NCBI GenBank assembly: GCA_964475165.1 | Contig: CAYYVN010000014.1 | Span: 1 to 33,346, forward strand | Source: CAYUHK01 sp964475165 | Lineage (GTDB): Bacteria > Verrucomicrobiota > Kiritimatiellia > JAAZAB01 | DNA: 33,346 nt | Direction of reading: 5' to 3' | Shown here: positions 1-8,072 of the stretch, in pieces | Position numbering within the stretch: the stretch's first letter is position 1 | Layout: each line of letters opens with the position of its first letter | Made by a program: the position numbers and the translations under genes | The notes under the pieces: model-generated | The model's input: the letters and a program-made list of their open reading frames with translations, nothing else | What the model was told of the DNA's origin: nothing | Databases searched by the model: none

Positions 1-531
1 CTTAGTTTTATCAGAGATTTCACCCCACACAATTTTCGGTTTAGAAAAATCCTCCATATAAGCACAACTGCGTAGGTTATAGGGCGTATCACCTTGATCC
101 GCTCGCCCTTCAATTTGTGCCCAGTAGGAATCGAGATGCTTTTTAAGTGCTGGATATTGTTTAATGTCTATTCTAGGGAGATTCTTTTCAGGAATGCCAT
201 TATGTGTGGCTATTAAATACAATCCAGCCCACTCATACGCATAACGCTTTATATCCCTGCCTCTTAAAATGGGTCGTATAATCTCAGCAGACTTCGGGTC
301 TTGTGCAATAAGTTCTCTACGTTTGGCTTCGTCTATAATGAATGCTTCATTACAACCAGTGAGGATGCCACGATAAATTTTTACATCCCAATCCTTGAGT
401 GGCGTTCCTATCCGTTCTATTTTTTCTTTGATATTGCGCTCAATGGGCGAGAGTATCACCCAGCTTGAAGCATCCCTGAAAGAGCAGCGCTCAGCCTTCT
501 GTTGCACAAAAAGGCTCGTTTTGTGTGGCAT
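1..531 (-). CDS. Type IIG restriction-modification enzyme, TaqI-like specificity domain (partial, cassette-like)
   Basis: This open frame of 177 codons runs off the left edge. It carries the conserved signature of the C-terminal target-recognition region of Eco57I-type restriction-methyltransferases: WVILSPIE, then GTPLKDWDV, YRGILTGCNEAFIID, KSAEIIRPILRGRDIKRY, a YPALKKHL segment, GDTPYNLRSCAY and KPKIVWGEIS. In full-length enzymes this follows a nuclease and an N6-adenine methyltransferase domain. Here the frame is closed by a TGA at 538-540 only three codons before the ATG at 529-531, and no methyltransferase sequence follows upstream to 720. The fragment is therefore a 5'-truncated remnant or a silent specificity cassette. 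Its 5' end coincides with an inverted repeat next to an invertase gene, which favours the cassette reading. The family call is strong; the silent state is inference. Confidence 0.8.
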   Translation of the reverse strand, partial: MPHKTSLFVQQKAERCSFRDASSWVILSPIERNIKEKIERIGTPLKDWDVKIYRGILTGCNEAFIIDEAKRRELIAQDPKSAEIIRPILRGRDIKRYAYEWAGLYLIATHNGIPEKNLPRIDIKQYPALKKHLDSYWAQIEGRADQGDTPYNLRSCAYMEDFSKPKIVWGEISDKTK

Positions 532-575
532 CCCATTTCAGGCGGCTAAGTAATACCAGTGGGATAGCGCCACAA
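519..575. repeat. Imperfect inverted repeat spanning the start of the type IIG fragment
   Basis: The left arm at 519-535 (TTTTGTGTGGCATCCCA) faces the right arm at 560-575 (TGGGATAGCGCCACAA). They are complementary apart from a 3-base insertion in the right arm and a small offset near the outer end. The arms are separated by about 24 nt. The ATG of the type IIG fragment lies inside the left arm. The repeat could be a recombination site or a transcript hairpin; the sequence alone does not decide. Confidence 0.55.
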
Positions 576-589
576 AGAAAATAGAGTAC

Positions 590-603
590 AAAGCTTAAGC
601 TTT
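590..603. repeat. 14-bp perfect palindrome
   Basis: AAAGCTTAAGCTTT is its own reverse complement. It lies in the intergenic region between the type IIG fragment and the invertase. Serine invertase crossover sites are short, near-palindromic sequences with a 2-bp core, so this is a candidate crossover or operator site. No second copy was seen in the window. Confidence 0.5.
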
Positions 604-636
604 AAGTAGCGATATTGTATGATCACTCGCTAAGCA

Positions 637-663
637 CGCTATCTTTATAGTAGAGCGATAGCG
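637..663. repeat. 7-bp inverted repeat upstream of the invertase gene
   Basis: CGCTATC at 637-643 and GATAGCG at 657-663 are exact inverted copies with a 13-nt spacer. A related TAGCGATA element occurs near 607. The position upstream of the recombinase gene suits an autoregulatory or recombination-accessory site. Function is inferred from position only. Confidence 0.4.
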
Positions 664-732
664 GTATTTCCCAAAGAATTTGGAATTGAACCTCAAGAAC
701 GCTTGTTATAAATTAGGAGTAAAAATGGGGAT

Positions 733-1344
733 ATGTCTGTTTATGGATACATTCGCGTCAGTACCGATAAGCAAACCGTTGAGAATCAACGCTATGAAAT
801 CAACTGCTTTTGCCAGCGTAAGAATATTGAAATCAAACATTGGGTCGAGGAGACTATTTCAGGAGTCAAGGAACCTGAGAAACGAAAACTGGGGAGGGTA
901 CTTGCCAAATTACAGAAGGGCGACATTCTTATCTGCGCCGAACTGTCCCGGCTTGGGCGTAGCTTGCTCATGATTATGGATATTCTCAATCAATGCCTGA
1001 AGCGTGATGTCCAAGTATGGACGATCAAAGACAACTATCGCCTCGGTGCAGATATAAGCTCAAAGGTACTAGCTTTTGCTTTCGGGCTTTCTGCAGAGAT
1101 TGAACGCAATTTGATTTCTCAACGCACAAAAGAAGCGTTGGCTCGCAAGCGTGCTGAAGGTGTTATTCTTGGACGCCCTAAAGGTCGCAAAAGCACCCGT
1201 GTAAAACTCACTGGTCGAGAACGGGAAATTATATCTCTTCTTCGGCAAGGCCATTCTCAATCGCGGATCGCACATCGGTTAAAAGTTCATCGAATTACAC
1301 TTGGGAAATTTATTCGTGATCGTATAAACTCAACGGAGTTTTAA
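733..1344 (+). CDS. Mpi-like serine DNA invertase
   Basis: A 203-residue small serine recombinase. The catalytic domain starts with GYIRVSTDKQTVENQR, with the nucleophile at Ser10 and Arg8 beside it, and continues with the conserved LSRLGRS and SAEIERNLISQRTKEALA segments. The C-terminal part (about 150-200) is a helix-turn-helix that would bind the crossover site. The wording of the conserved blocks (ETISGVK, VWTIKDNYRLG, VLAFAFGLSAEIERN) matches what I remember of the Mpi promoter invertase of Bacteroides fragilis, which inverts many DNA segments. The start at 733 fits family N termini; an AGGAG at 715-719 is a rather distant ribosome binding site. The gene is AT-rich compared with the rest of the window. 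It lies next to a lone restriction specificity domain and a cluster of inverted repeats, so it probably switches that locus. A Tn3-type resolvase role is less likely because no transposase is present. Confidence 0.9.
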   Translation: MSVYGYIRVSTDKQTVENQRYEINCFCQRKNIEIKHWVEETISGVKEPEKRKLGRVLAKLQKGDILICAELSRLGRSLLMIMDILNQCLKRDVQVWTIKDNYRLGADISSKVLAFAFGLSAEIERNLISQRTKEALARKRAEGVILGRPKGRKSTRVKLTGREREIISLLRQGHSQSRIAHRLKVHRITLGKFIRDRINSTEF

Positions 1345-1394
1345 CAAAAGCTTGTCGATTAAAAGCCTCGCAGATAATGCGGACGAGAGGCGCT

Positions 1395-1952
1395 ATGACT
1401 GAGCCGTTGATACCGAAGCACGGCGGGTACCGAAACTTGAAGAGCTTTCAAGTGGCGGAAGTGATTTATGACGGTACCGTGCGGTTCTGCGAGAAATACA
1501 TTGACCGGTCCAGCCGTACCCGCGACCAGATGGTCCAGGCCGCCCGTTCCGGCCGCCAGAACATTGCCGAAGGCAGCATGGCCTCGGGTACCAGCAAAAA
1601 GACCGAGCTGAAGCTCACAGGCGTAGCCAAGGCTAGCCTAGAGGAGCTCCTGCTCGATTATGAAGATTTCCTTCGGCAGCGCGGGCTGCGTCTATGGCCC
1701 AAGGACTCGACCGAGGCTCTGGCCGTACGCAACCGTTTTCGGTCAGACGCGTCCGACTGGTCTGACAAGTCCGACTGGTTAGACAACCCAGAAATGGCGG
1801 CGAACACGCTGATTTGCCTGATTCACCAGGCGACATATCTGTTGCGCCGCCAGATGAAAAGTCTTGAACAGCGGTTTTTGAGCGAGGGCGGATTCACAGA
1901 AAAACTCTACCGTATCCGAACACAGGCAAAAGCATCGGATAGGAGAAGGTAA
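1395..1952 (+). CDS. Four-helix-bundle protein (23S rRNA intervening-sequence protein family) with C-terminal extension
   Basis: About 185 residues from the ATG at 1395, which follows a GAGAGG ribosome binding site and gives the N terminus MTEPLIPKHGGYRNLKSF. The block QMVQAARSGRQNIAEG followed by KTELKLTGVAKASLEELL is the hallmark of the four-helix-bundle family first described from rRNA intervening sequences. The protein is longer than the basic family: after a repeat-encoded SDxSDW linker, a helix (NTLICLIHQATYLLRRQM) and a short tail follow. The biochemical role of this family is unknown. Its stop overlaps the start of the helicase gene (TAATG), so the two are translationally coupled and probably act together. 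An upstream in-frame start at 1377 is possible but lacks support. Confidence 0.75.
   Translation: MTEPLIPKHGGYRNLKSFQVAEVIYDGTVRFCEKYIDRSSRTRDQMVQAARSGRQNIAEGSMASGTSKKTELKLTGVAKASLEELLLDYEDFLRQRGLRLWPKDSTEALAVRNRFRSDASDWSDKSDWLDNPEMAANTLICLIHQATYLLRRQMKSLEQRFLSEGGFTEKLYRIRTQAKASDRRR
1742..1786 (+). repeat. Five tandem 9-bp repeats inside the four-helix-bundle gene
   Basis: Five consecutive 9-base units with consensus GTCNGACNN start at 1742, 1751, 1760, 1769 and 1778; units two and four are identical. Because nine is a multiple of three, the repeat adds tripeptides (S/L-D-x) to the linker without breaking the frame. The unit core GTCNGAC is itself a short palindrome. Confidence 0.8.
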
Positions 1953-4900
1953 TGCCAAACCACAACATCATAGACAACCAATCCGAGAAACTGGTTGACC
2001 ATCTCAACCAGATTCTAGGCACGAGCGAACGGGCGCGCTTTGCTGTGGGCTATCTGTTCCTTTCGGGCCTCACGAGTGTAGCGAAGCGGCTACTGAGCTT
2101 GAAGGAACTCCGGCTTCTGATCGGCAACACCACTAGCCGTGAGACGGTCGAGACCCTAGCCGAAGGCTTCCGCCGCCTCGATCTGGCGGCGGAAGAGGTC
2201 GAGAAACAGGCCTATCCGAAGCGAACGGAGGCGAGCAAGATGGCCGCCGCCACGGCCGATAATCTCCGTAACGCCGTCGAATGGATGGATCAGACGGACG
2301 AGGCTCAGGAACTGATGGCCGGTCTACTGCGTATGATCGAAGAGAAGCGGCTCAAGGTCCGGGTTTATACAAAGGGCCGGCTCCACGCCAAGGCGTATAT
2401 TTGCGACTACGGCAAGGTATTCGATCCCAGCGGTAAGGAGGTCGAGCGCCACGAGCAAGGAATAGCGGTTGTCGGCTCCTCGAACCTCTCGCTTGCCGGC
2501 CTTACGCACAACACGGAACTGAATGTCCTTGTGCAGGGCAACCAAAACCACCGAGAGCTTGTCCGTTGGTTTGATGATCTCTGGGAGGAGGCGAAGGAAT
2601 TTGACGAGACGCTGATTACCGAACTCAGAGAGTCATGGGCGGCGGCAGCGGTGCGGCCATACGATATCTACATGAAAACGCTCTACGCCCTGGTTCGTGA
2701 CCGCTTAGAAAGCGAAGAAGAACTGGAACTGATTTGGAACGACGACATTTTCCGTAAACTCGCCAGCTTTCAAAAAGTTGCTGTCCGCCAAGCGGTTCAG
2801 ATCGTCAGAGACTACGGCGGGGTCTTTGTATCGGACGTGGTGGGGCTGGGCAAGAGCTTCATCGGCGCGGCCATCGTCAAGCATTTCGAGCGTACGGATA
2901 ACGCCCGTCCCTTGATCGTATGCCCGGCGCCGTTAGTCGAAATGTGGGAACGCTACAACGAAGTCTATAAGCTCAACGCGCGCGTGCTCTCGATGGGTTT
3001 TCTGCTGGAGGACGAAGACGCGGGTGTTACCCAATTGCTAAACGATGTGCAATACATAGACCGCAACTTCGTGCTCGTGGACGAAAGCCATAACCTGCGT
3101 CATCCCGATACCCAGCGATACAAGGTCATGCAGACGTTCCTCTCGACGGGGCGGCGATGCTGTTTCCTTACGGCTACTCCGCGGAACAAGACCGCGTGGG
3201 ATATCTATCACCAGATCAAGCTATTTCACCAGGACGACCGGACGGACCTGCCCGTCGATCCACCGAACCTGAAAGAGTACTTCAAGCTGATTGATAAGGC
3301 CGAGCGCAAGCTCCCTGAGCTCTTAGCCAACATTCTTATCCGGCGCACCCGGCAACATATTCTGCGGTGGTACGGGTTTGATGCAGAATCCCACGAGCCG
3401 GTTGATCCGAACCGCTTTGCGGAATACCTGAACGGAACGCGCCGCGCTTACGTCCTTGTTGGTAAGCAACATCAGTTCTTCCCGACGCGCGATCTAGAGA
3501 CCATTGAGTATAGCATCGAAGACACCTATCAAGGGCTGTATCAGGAGCTACGCAGCTACCTCGGCAAACCCCAAGAGGGAAAACCCGCACGGGCCGTCTC
3601 GGATGGTGAACTCACCTATGCACGATACGGGCTCTGGCACTATGTCAAACCCGACAAACAGAAGAGAGCACCGTATAGCAGTCTCCAACGCGCCGGATCG
3701 AATCTGCGCGGTTTGATGCGTGTGCTTCTATTCAAACGTTTCGAGTCTAGCGTGTACGCTTTCCGGGAAACCGTGAAACGCCTGCTGAAAATTCATAAAG
3801 CCTTTGTCTCGTCGCTAGACGCCGGAGTCGTTCCTGCTGGCGAGGATGCACAGACCGTGCTGTATGAGGGCGATATCCTGGAGGAGAGCGACCTAGTGGA
3901 TGCGCTCCGCAAGGTATCCCATCCTTACGAAGCCAATGATTTTGACATCAAGAGCCTCCGCGCGCACATTGCCCACGATATCGATCTGCTTGAAAAGATT
4001 CTCAATCTCGTCGCCCCGATTACTCCGGAGAAGGATGCCAAACTGCAAACCCTGAAGAAACGGCTATCGGAGAAGCCGCTTCAGGGGACCAAGCGACTGA
4101 TCTTCACGCAGTACGCCGACACGGCAACTTACCTGTTCAATAATCTGAATCCCGACGGTAAAGACCCGGAAATCGAGGTCATCTTCAGCGGAGAGAAGAG
4201 TAAGGAGAAGCTCGTCGGGCGCTTCGCACCCAAGGCAAACCCGGAGTATCATTTCGCCCAGGGTGAAGTAGAACTCATGACCGTTATCGCGACGGACGTA
4301 TTGGCTGAAGGTCTGAACCTTCAGGACTGCGACAATATCATTAACTACGACCTGCACTGGAACCCGGTGCGTTTGATCCAGCGGTTCGGACGTATTGACC
4401 GCATCGGCTCTGAGCACGAGCGGATTTTCGGATACAACTTCCTACCGGAAACAAAACTCGACAAGAATCTCGGTCTGCGGAAGAAGCTGCACAACCGCAT
4501 CCAGGAGATACACGACACGATTGGGGAGGATTCCGAGATTCTCGACCGAACCGAGACACTGAACCCAGATGCGATGTACGCGATTTACGAGACACGCGGC
4601 GCAGGATCAGCTCAATTTGACTTGTGGGGCGGGGGCAACGATGAGTTTCTCGACCTGAACGAAGCCGAGGAAATACTTCGTCAATTGAGAAACGATAATC
4701 CGACCGAATACCAGCGGATTGCCAGTCTGCGCGATGGTATTCGTACAGCGCGATCATCCTTGAAAAGCGGTATGTATGTATTTTGTCAGGCTGGACGATA
4801 CCAACAGTTGTTCTTGCTCGATGACAAGGGTGAGATTGTATCGCGGGATATTCCGAAGATTGTCGGGGCGATCAAATGTGCACCCGACGTCAAGGCGAGA

Positions 4901-5299
4901 GCTCTACCAAAGGGCCACAATAAAGCCGTTATGGCAATTCAACAACGGTTTGCAGAGGAAGTCCGGGATCGCCAAGCAGAACGGACCCATACCGCCAACC
5001 TGACCCACGGCCAGCGTTACGTGTTGCGAGAACTTCGCATGCTGTTCGATGCGACGGAAGACGAAGAGATCAAGCAGAACGTAAAAGTTATGGAAAAGGT
5101 CTTCCGCGGACCGTTGACCAGCGCGGTAAAGCAGGAATTAGCCCAGTTACGCCGTACGAACGTGCTCGGAGAGAACCTTCTCAAACATCTTATACGCATC
5201 TATGACCAACACAATTTGAAGGACGCTTCTGTGCGACGCTCACTTGACGCTGAAAACCGGATAGTTCCTCGCATTATTTGTAGCGAAGCGTTTGTGTAG
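1952..5299 (+). CDS. PLD-SNF2 helicase fusion of a restriction/defence locus
   Basis: A 1115-residue protein. Residues 1-235 form a phospholipase-D-like domain with a complete HxKx4D motif (H145, K147, D152) and the following GSSNLSLAGL. A superfamily 2 helicase core follows: Walker A VGLGKS near 297-302, DESH at 377-380, TATP at 407-410, motif IV LIFTQYADT near 716, ATDVLAEGLNLQ near 779 and QRFGRIDRIG near 810. The C-terminal 250 residues look helical and are not recognised. Helicases with PLD domains commonly lie beside restriction-modification and phage-defence genes, where they translocate on DNA and may cut it. A good ribosome binding site (AGGAGAAGG) precedes the start, which overlaps the stop of the four-helix-bundle gene. 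The single active-site motif suggests the nuclease part would need dimerisation. Which defence class this belongs to is uncertain. Confidence 0.85.
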   Translation: MPNHNIIDNQSEKLVDHLNQILGTSERARFAVGYLFLSGLTSVAKRLLSLKELRLLIGNTTSRETVETLAEGFRRLDLAAEEVEKQAYPKRTEASKMAAATADNLRNAVEWMDQTDEAQELMAGLLRMIEEKRLKVRVYTKGRLHAKAYICDYGKVFDPSGKEVERHEQGIAVVGSSNLSLAGLTHNTELNVLVQGNQNHRELVRWFDDLWEEAKEFDETLITELRESWAAAAVRPYDIYMKTLYALVRDRLESEEELELIWNDDIFRKLASFQKVAVRQAVQIVRDYGGVFVSDVVGLGKSFIGAAIVKHFERTDNARPLIVCPAPLVEMWERYNEVYKLNARVLSMGFLLEDEDAGVTQLLNDVQYIDRNFVLVDESHNLRHPDTQRYKVMQTFLSTGRRCCFLTATPRNKTAWDIYHQIKLFHQDDRTDLPVDPPNLKEYFKLIDKAERKLPELLANILIRRTRQHILRWYGFDAESHEPVDPNRFAEYLNGTRRAYVLVGKQHQFFPTRDLETIEYSIEDTYQGLYQELRSYLGKPQEGKPARAVSDGELTYARYGLWHYVKPDKQKRAPYSSLQRAGSNLRGLMRVLLFKRFESSVYAFRETVKRLLKIHKAFVSSLDAGVVPAGEDAQTVLYEGDILEESDLVDALRKVSHPYEANDFDIKSLRAHIAHDIDLLEKILNLVAPITPEKDAKLQTLKKRLSEKPLQGTKRLIFTQYADTATYLFNNLNPDGKDPEIEVIFSGEKSKEKLVGRFAPKANPEYHFAQGEVELMTVIATDVLAEGLNLQDCDNIINYDLHWNPVRLIQRFGRIDRIGSEHERIFGYNFLPETKLDKNLGLRKKLHNRIQEIHDTIGEDSEILDRTETLNPDAMYAIYETRGAGSAQFDLWGGGNDEFLDLNEAEEILRQLRNDNPTEYQRIASLRDGIRTARSSLKSGMYVFCQAGRYQQLFLLDDKGEIVSRDIPKIVGAIKCAPDVKARALPKGHNKAVMAIQQRFAEEVRDRQAERTHTANLTHGQRYVLRELRMLFDATEDEEIKQNVKVMEKVFRGPLTSAVKQELAQLRRTNVLGENLLKHLIRIYDQHNLKDASVRRSLDAENRIVPRIICSEAFV

Positions 5300-5382
5300 G
5301 CTGGGGGATGCAAGGCCGGCCCCGCTTCTCGAAGCCAAGTTCCCTGAGTTGTGGTTACATCGCTTGCATTGAAAATCTAAGC

Positions 5383-5459
5383 TGGTCGGGGCGGCCGGAT
5401 TTGAACCGGCGACTTCCAGCGCCCAAGGCTGGCGCGCTACCAGTCTGCGCTACACCCCG
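5383..5459 (-). tRNA. tRNA-Pro (anticodon UGG), CCA encoded
   Basis: Read on the minus strand, the gene begins CGGGGTGTAGCGCAG and ends with the T arm GGTTCAAATCC, the acceptor strand CGCCCCG, A and an encoded CCA. The anticodon arm is CCAGC-CTTGGGC-GCTGG, giving anticodon TGG. The C1-G72 acceptor pair and G37 are usual for bacterial tRNA-Pro. The 3' end faces the accessory block at 1-5380, as expected for a tRNA used as an integration site. It lies 57 bp downstream of the membrane glycosyltransferase on the same strand. Confidence 0.95.
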
Positions 5460-5516
5460 CGAATAACCAAAACTTTATAGCAGAAAATCCCGTCTGGCAC
5501 AGTGCAATTTTTATGC

Positions 5517-7985
5517 TCAAAGCTCTGCGGCTGGCCAAAAAGAGACCATCCCCATCAAGACGCCCAGATCGGCGGGATAACCGGATAGTTGTGGATCCCA
5601 AGCCGGCTCACAGGTCAAACTCAGCCACTGACCGGCAGCAGCCGCTGGCAGAGGCACAACCAGCCACTGCCATTTATCAACCGGCGGTTGCCATTGCATC
5701 AGGTCTGCCGCACTCCAGCTGAGCCTAACCTGCATTGTCTCAGCCGTCGGTAGACGCGGCGTTTTCAACAGCAAGACCAGGTAGCCTGCTCCCAGTTCTG
5801 GCGGCACCAAGATTTGGGCCCTGGCGCGAGCCCAACGCGCCATGAAATTCGTGCTGTCCGGCTGAGTGGGTGCGGCCAGCTCGTCCGGGGCACTGACCAG
5901 CAACTGTTTCAGCGCCAGATAGGGTGCATTCTGCATCGAGAGGGAGAGCCGCGCACTGACCAGGTCTGGCAGTGGCGCTAGCACAGCGAGGCTCAAGGCA
6001 GAATACCAAGAGTCGAAAGCGGCTGTTTCCCGGCGTATATTGGCAAACCCGCGCAGCCCCATATTACCGGCATCCAGCTGATCATACTGCAGACCAGTCG
6101 GCGCCAAGCCAGCTGACTCCGGAGTGAGCTGCATGCGATATAAACGCAAGGGCAAGCGATGGGTGCCGATACGCGTGGGTAGGGAGCGCCGCGCTTGGAG
6201 CAGCTTGGCGCCCTGATAACAATCTTTATGCAGCAACTCAAAGCTGAAAAGATCACTAACCGGCTGGTGAAAGGGTGTGATAAAAAAGGCGGCCCGTTGA
6301 GGATCCTGGCGCATGATCTTCTGCCAGGCTAGTTCAGCGGCAGTGTAATCATCCTGCTGTTCATTATCCAGGCCCAGGGTTGGGATACCGAAAAAATGCT
6401 CGAAAGGTGCTGCCAGGCGCGAATATTCGCACAGTAAAATGCCATCTTCGCTTATGATCCGTTCGGCAAAGGGACGCAAAAATCTGGCCAGGCCTTTATA
6501 ATCGGTCACGGCAACCAAATGCGTGCGCTGCTGCAAACCCAGCCCGGCCACCAGCAGGGCCGCAGCCAAGGCCAGCCAGGCGCCGCGCCGCCGATCGGGT
6601 AGTATGGTGAGCAGCGCAGTCAAGCCCAGGACAGTCATGGGAATCAGAGCGATCAGCCAGTAACGCGTCATCATAAAATCTTGGATATTACCGGAAAAGA
6701 TGAGCGCGGGAAAAACCAGCAGGGCCAAGACGATGCGTTCTGGACGCCGCCAGCTGGGGCCGGTCAGCCAGGCCAGAAAGCCCAGCAGGGCCAGGGCGGC
6801 CAGGGGGCTAGAAACCATATTTATAAAAGCTCGAAAATCTGTGACCCAGAAACAATTGGCGAAGAGCGGCCCCACAAAGTTCAGGCTGCCATCGGGTGCG
6901 CGAACCCTGGCTATCCAGAAGATAAAAAGCAGGGCCACCAACCCCAATGCCAGCCCCCACAGCGGAGCAATGCTCGGCGCCGCTGCTGATTCTGGGAGCT
7001 CGCGCTGTGCCAGGCGCCGGCGGCGATACAGACAGAGCAGCAGCAGCAATGCGAAGCCCACACCCAAGAAGCCAGAAGTTGGCCAGGGATGAAAAATTGG
7101 GAAGCACAGCAGATAACGCAGATTGTAATAATCTGTGACCCAGATCGTCTGCCAGACAAGCAACAGCAAGCCCAATAGCGCCGCTAGCAGGAATAACAGG
7201 AAATCATCGCGGCCCCGCAGGATGATTATGATCACCAGCAGGCCAGCGGGAATGACCAGTAAACTGGCCGTCACATGAAAGAGAGGCGCCAGGCCAAGAG
7301 CCATAGCGCCCAGGATGATATCCCACCATTGCTTCCAGCGGCGCTGGCTCCAGGCATGGATTAATAATGCGCTCCCGCCAAAAAACATGAAGGCGGCTAT
7401 CATCTCCGGCCGCGCGCAACGGCCATGCCAGAGCGTGAGCGGATGCAGGAGAAAGAGCAGGGGAGCAATCCAGCCTGCCAGACGGTGCGGCAATAATTGC
7501 TTGGCCCAGGCCCGCAGGGCCAAAGCCATAAAAAGCGTGAAAAGCGGAATGATATAGAGGGCCCCCACGGATCCTGTGACCCGGCTGAAGGCCGCGATCA
7601 GGAGAGGATAGGCCGGTTGAAAGTGAGGCCCGATCAGGGCCCGGCGCGCATCGCGCACCCAGAGGCAAGCATCCTTGGTAGTGCCAAAAGTTTCATCTCC
7701 ATAATAAAAAGCGGGGCGCACCTCCTCGCTCACAGCCTGCAACAAAGGGTCCACATAAAAGAATTGGCCCTGGCGCGCATAGCTGAGGCCGGAATTGATA
7801 TAGGAACCGGGATCTTCCCCGCCGAAGATATCTTCATGCGGCCGGAATAAGAGCGCACTGGCCAGGGCCAAGCCGAGCAGGAGCCAAATCCAACCGCGCC
7901 CGGATGGTTCCCGGCCGATAAAGACTAGCCGGCCAACCACGAGCAGCGCCACGCTCCACAGTAAAATTCCCAGGCCAAAAATCAT
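5517..7985 (-). CDS. GT-C-type polytopic membrane glycosyltransferase-like protein
   Basis: An 822-residue protein. The first 470 or so residues contain around ten or more hydrophobic segments. The first extracytoplasmic loop holds an acidic pair in GGEDPGSYINSG (E57, D58), the position where GT-C enzymes such as dolichyl-phosphate-mannose mannosyltransferases and ArnT keep their catalytic acid. The last 350 residues are soluble, rich in predicted beta structure, and unrecognised. GT-C enzymes move a sugar from a lipid-phosphate carrier onto an acceptor outside the membrane. A GAGG ribosome binding site precedes the ATG. It is divergent from the UDP-glucuronate epimerase, fitting a role in surface glycan assembly. 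The exact substrate is unknown and the family assignment rests on topology and one motif. Confidence 0.65.
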   Translation of the reverse strand: MIFGLGILLWSVALLVVGRLVFIGREPSGRGWIWLLLGLALASALLFRPHEDIFGGEDPGSYINSGLSYARQGQFFYVDPLLQAVSEEVRPAFYYGDETFGTTKDACLWVRDARRALIGPHFQPAYPLLIAAFSRVTGSVGALYIIPLFTLFMALALRAWAKQLLPHRLAGWIAPLLFLLHPLTLWHGRCARPEMIAAFMFFGGSALLIHAWSQRRWKQWWDIILGAMALGLAPLFHVTASLLVIPAGLLVIIIILRGRDDFLLFLLAALLGLLLLVWQTIWVTDYYNLRYLLCFPIFHPWPTSGFLGVGFALLLLLCLYRRRRLAQRELPESAAAPSIAPLWGLALGLVALLFIFWIARVRAPDGSLNFVGPLFANCFWVTDFRAFINMVSSPLAALALLGFLAWLTGPSWRRPERIVLALLVFPALIFSGNIQDFMMTRYWLIALIPMTVLGLTALLTILPDRRRGAWLALAAALLVAGLGLQQRTHLVAVTDYKGLARFLRPFAERIISEDGILLCEYSRLAAPFEHFFGIPTLGLDNEQQDDYTAAELAWQKIMRQDPQRAAFFITPFHQPVSDLFSFELLHKDCYQGAKLLQARRSLPTRIGTHRLPLRLYRMQLTPESAGLAPTGLQYDQLDAGNMGLRGFANIRRETAAFDSWYSALSLAVLAPLPDLVSARLSLSMQNAPYLALKQLLVSAPDELAAPTQPDSTNFMARWARARAQILVPPELGAGYLVLLLKTPRLPTAETMQVRLSWSAADLMQWQPPVDKWQWLVVPLPAAAAGQWLSLTCEPAWDPQLSGYPADLGVLMGMVSFWPAAEL

Positions 7986-8033
7986 TCAAGACCGTCCTCT
8001 TGTCCCTGCCGGCCACCGCTTTACGATAACCTC

Positions 8034-8062
8034 TTGTCAGGTATCTTATCCCGTGTTAGGAT
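8034..8062 (+). promoter_or_regulatory. Candidate sigma70-type promoter of the epimerase gene
   Basis: TTGTCA at 8034-8039 and TAGGAT at 8057-8062 are 17 bp apart. The expected start of transcription is near 8069, only about 4 nt before the ATG at 8073, so the transcript would be nearly leaderless. Confidence 0.45.
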
Positions 8063-8072
8063 CAAATCCAAT

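Noticed and set aside
733..1344. Tn3-family transposon resolvase
   Set aside because: No transposase or terminal inverted repeats of a transposon are visible, and the conserved blocks resemble Mpi-type invertases.
1952..5299. DISARM or classical type III restriction subunit
   Set aside because: A DISARM locus would need its own methyltransferase and DUF1998 helicase, and a type III Res subunit lacks an N-terminal PLD domain. Neither set is present in the window.
6808..7668. Extra genes on either strand inside the membrane glycosyltransferase gene
   Set aside because: Long open frames in other phases are expected from GC-rich coding sequence, and none has family-like residues or a ribosome binding site.
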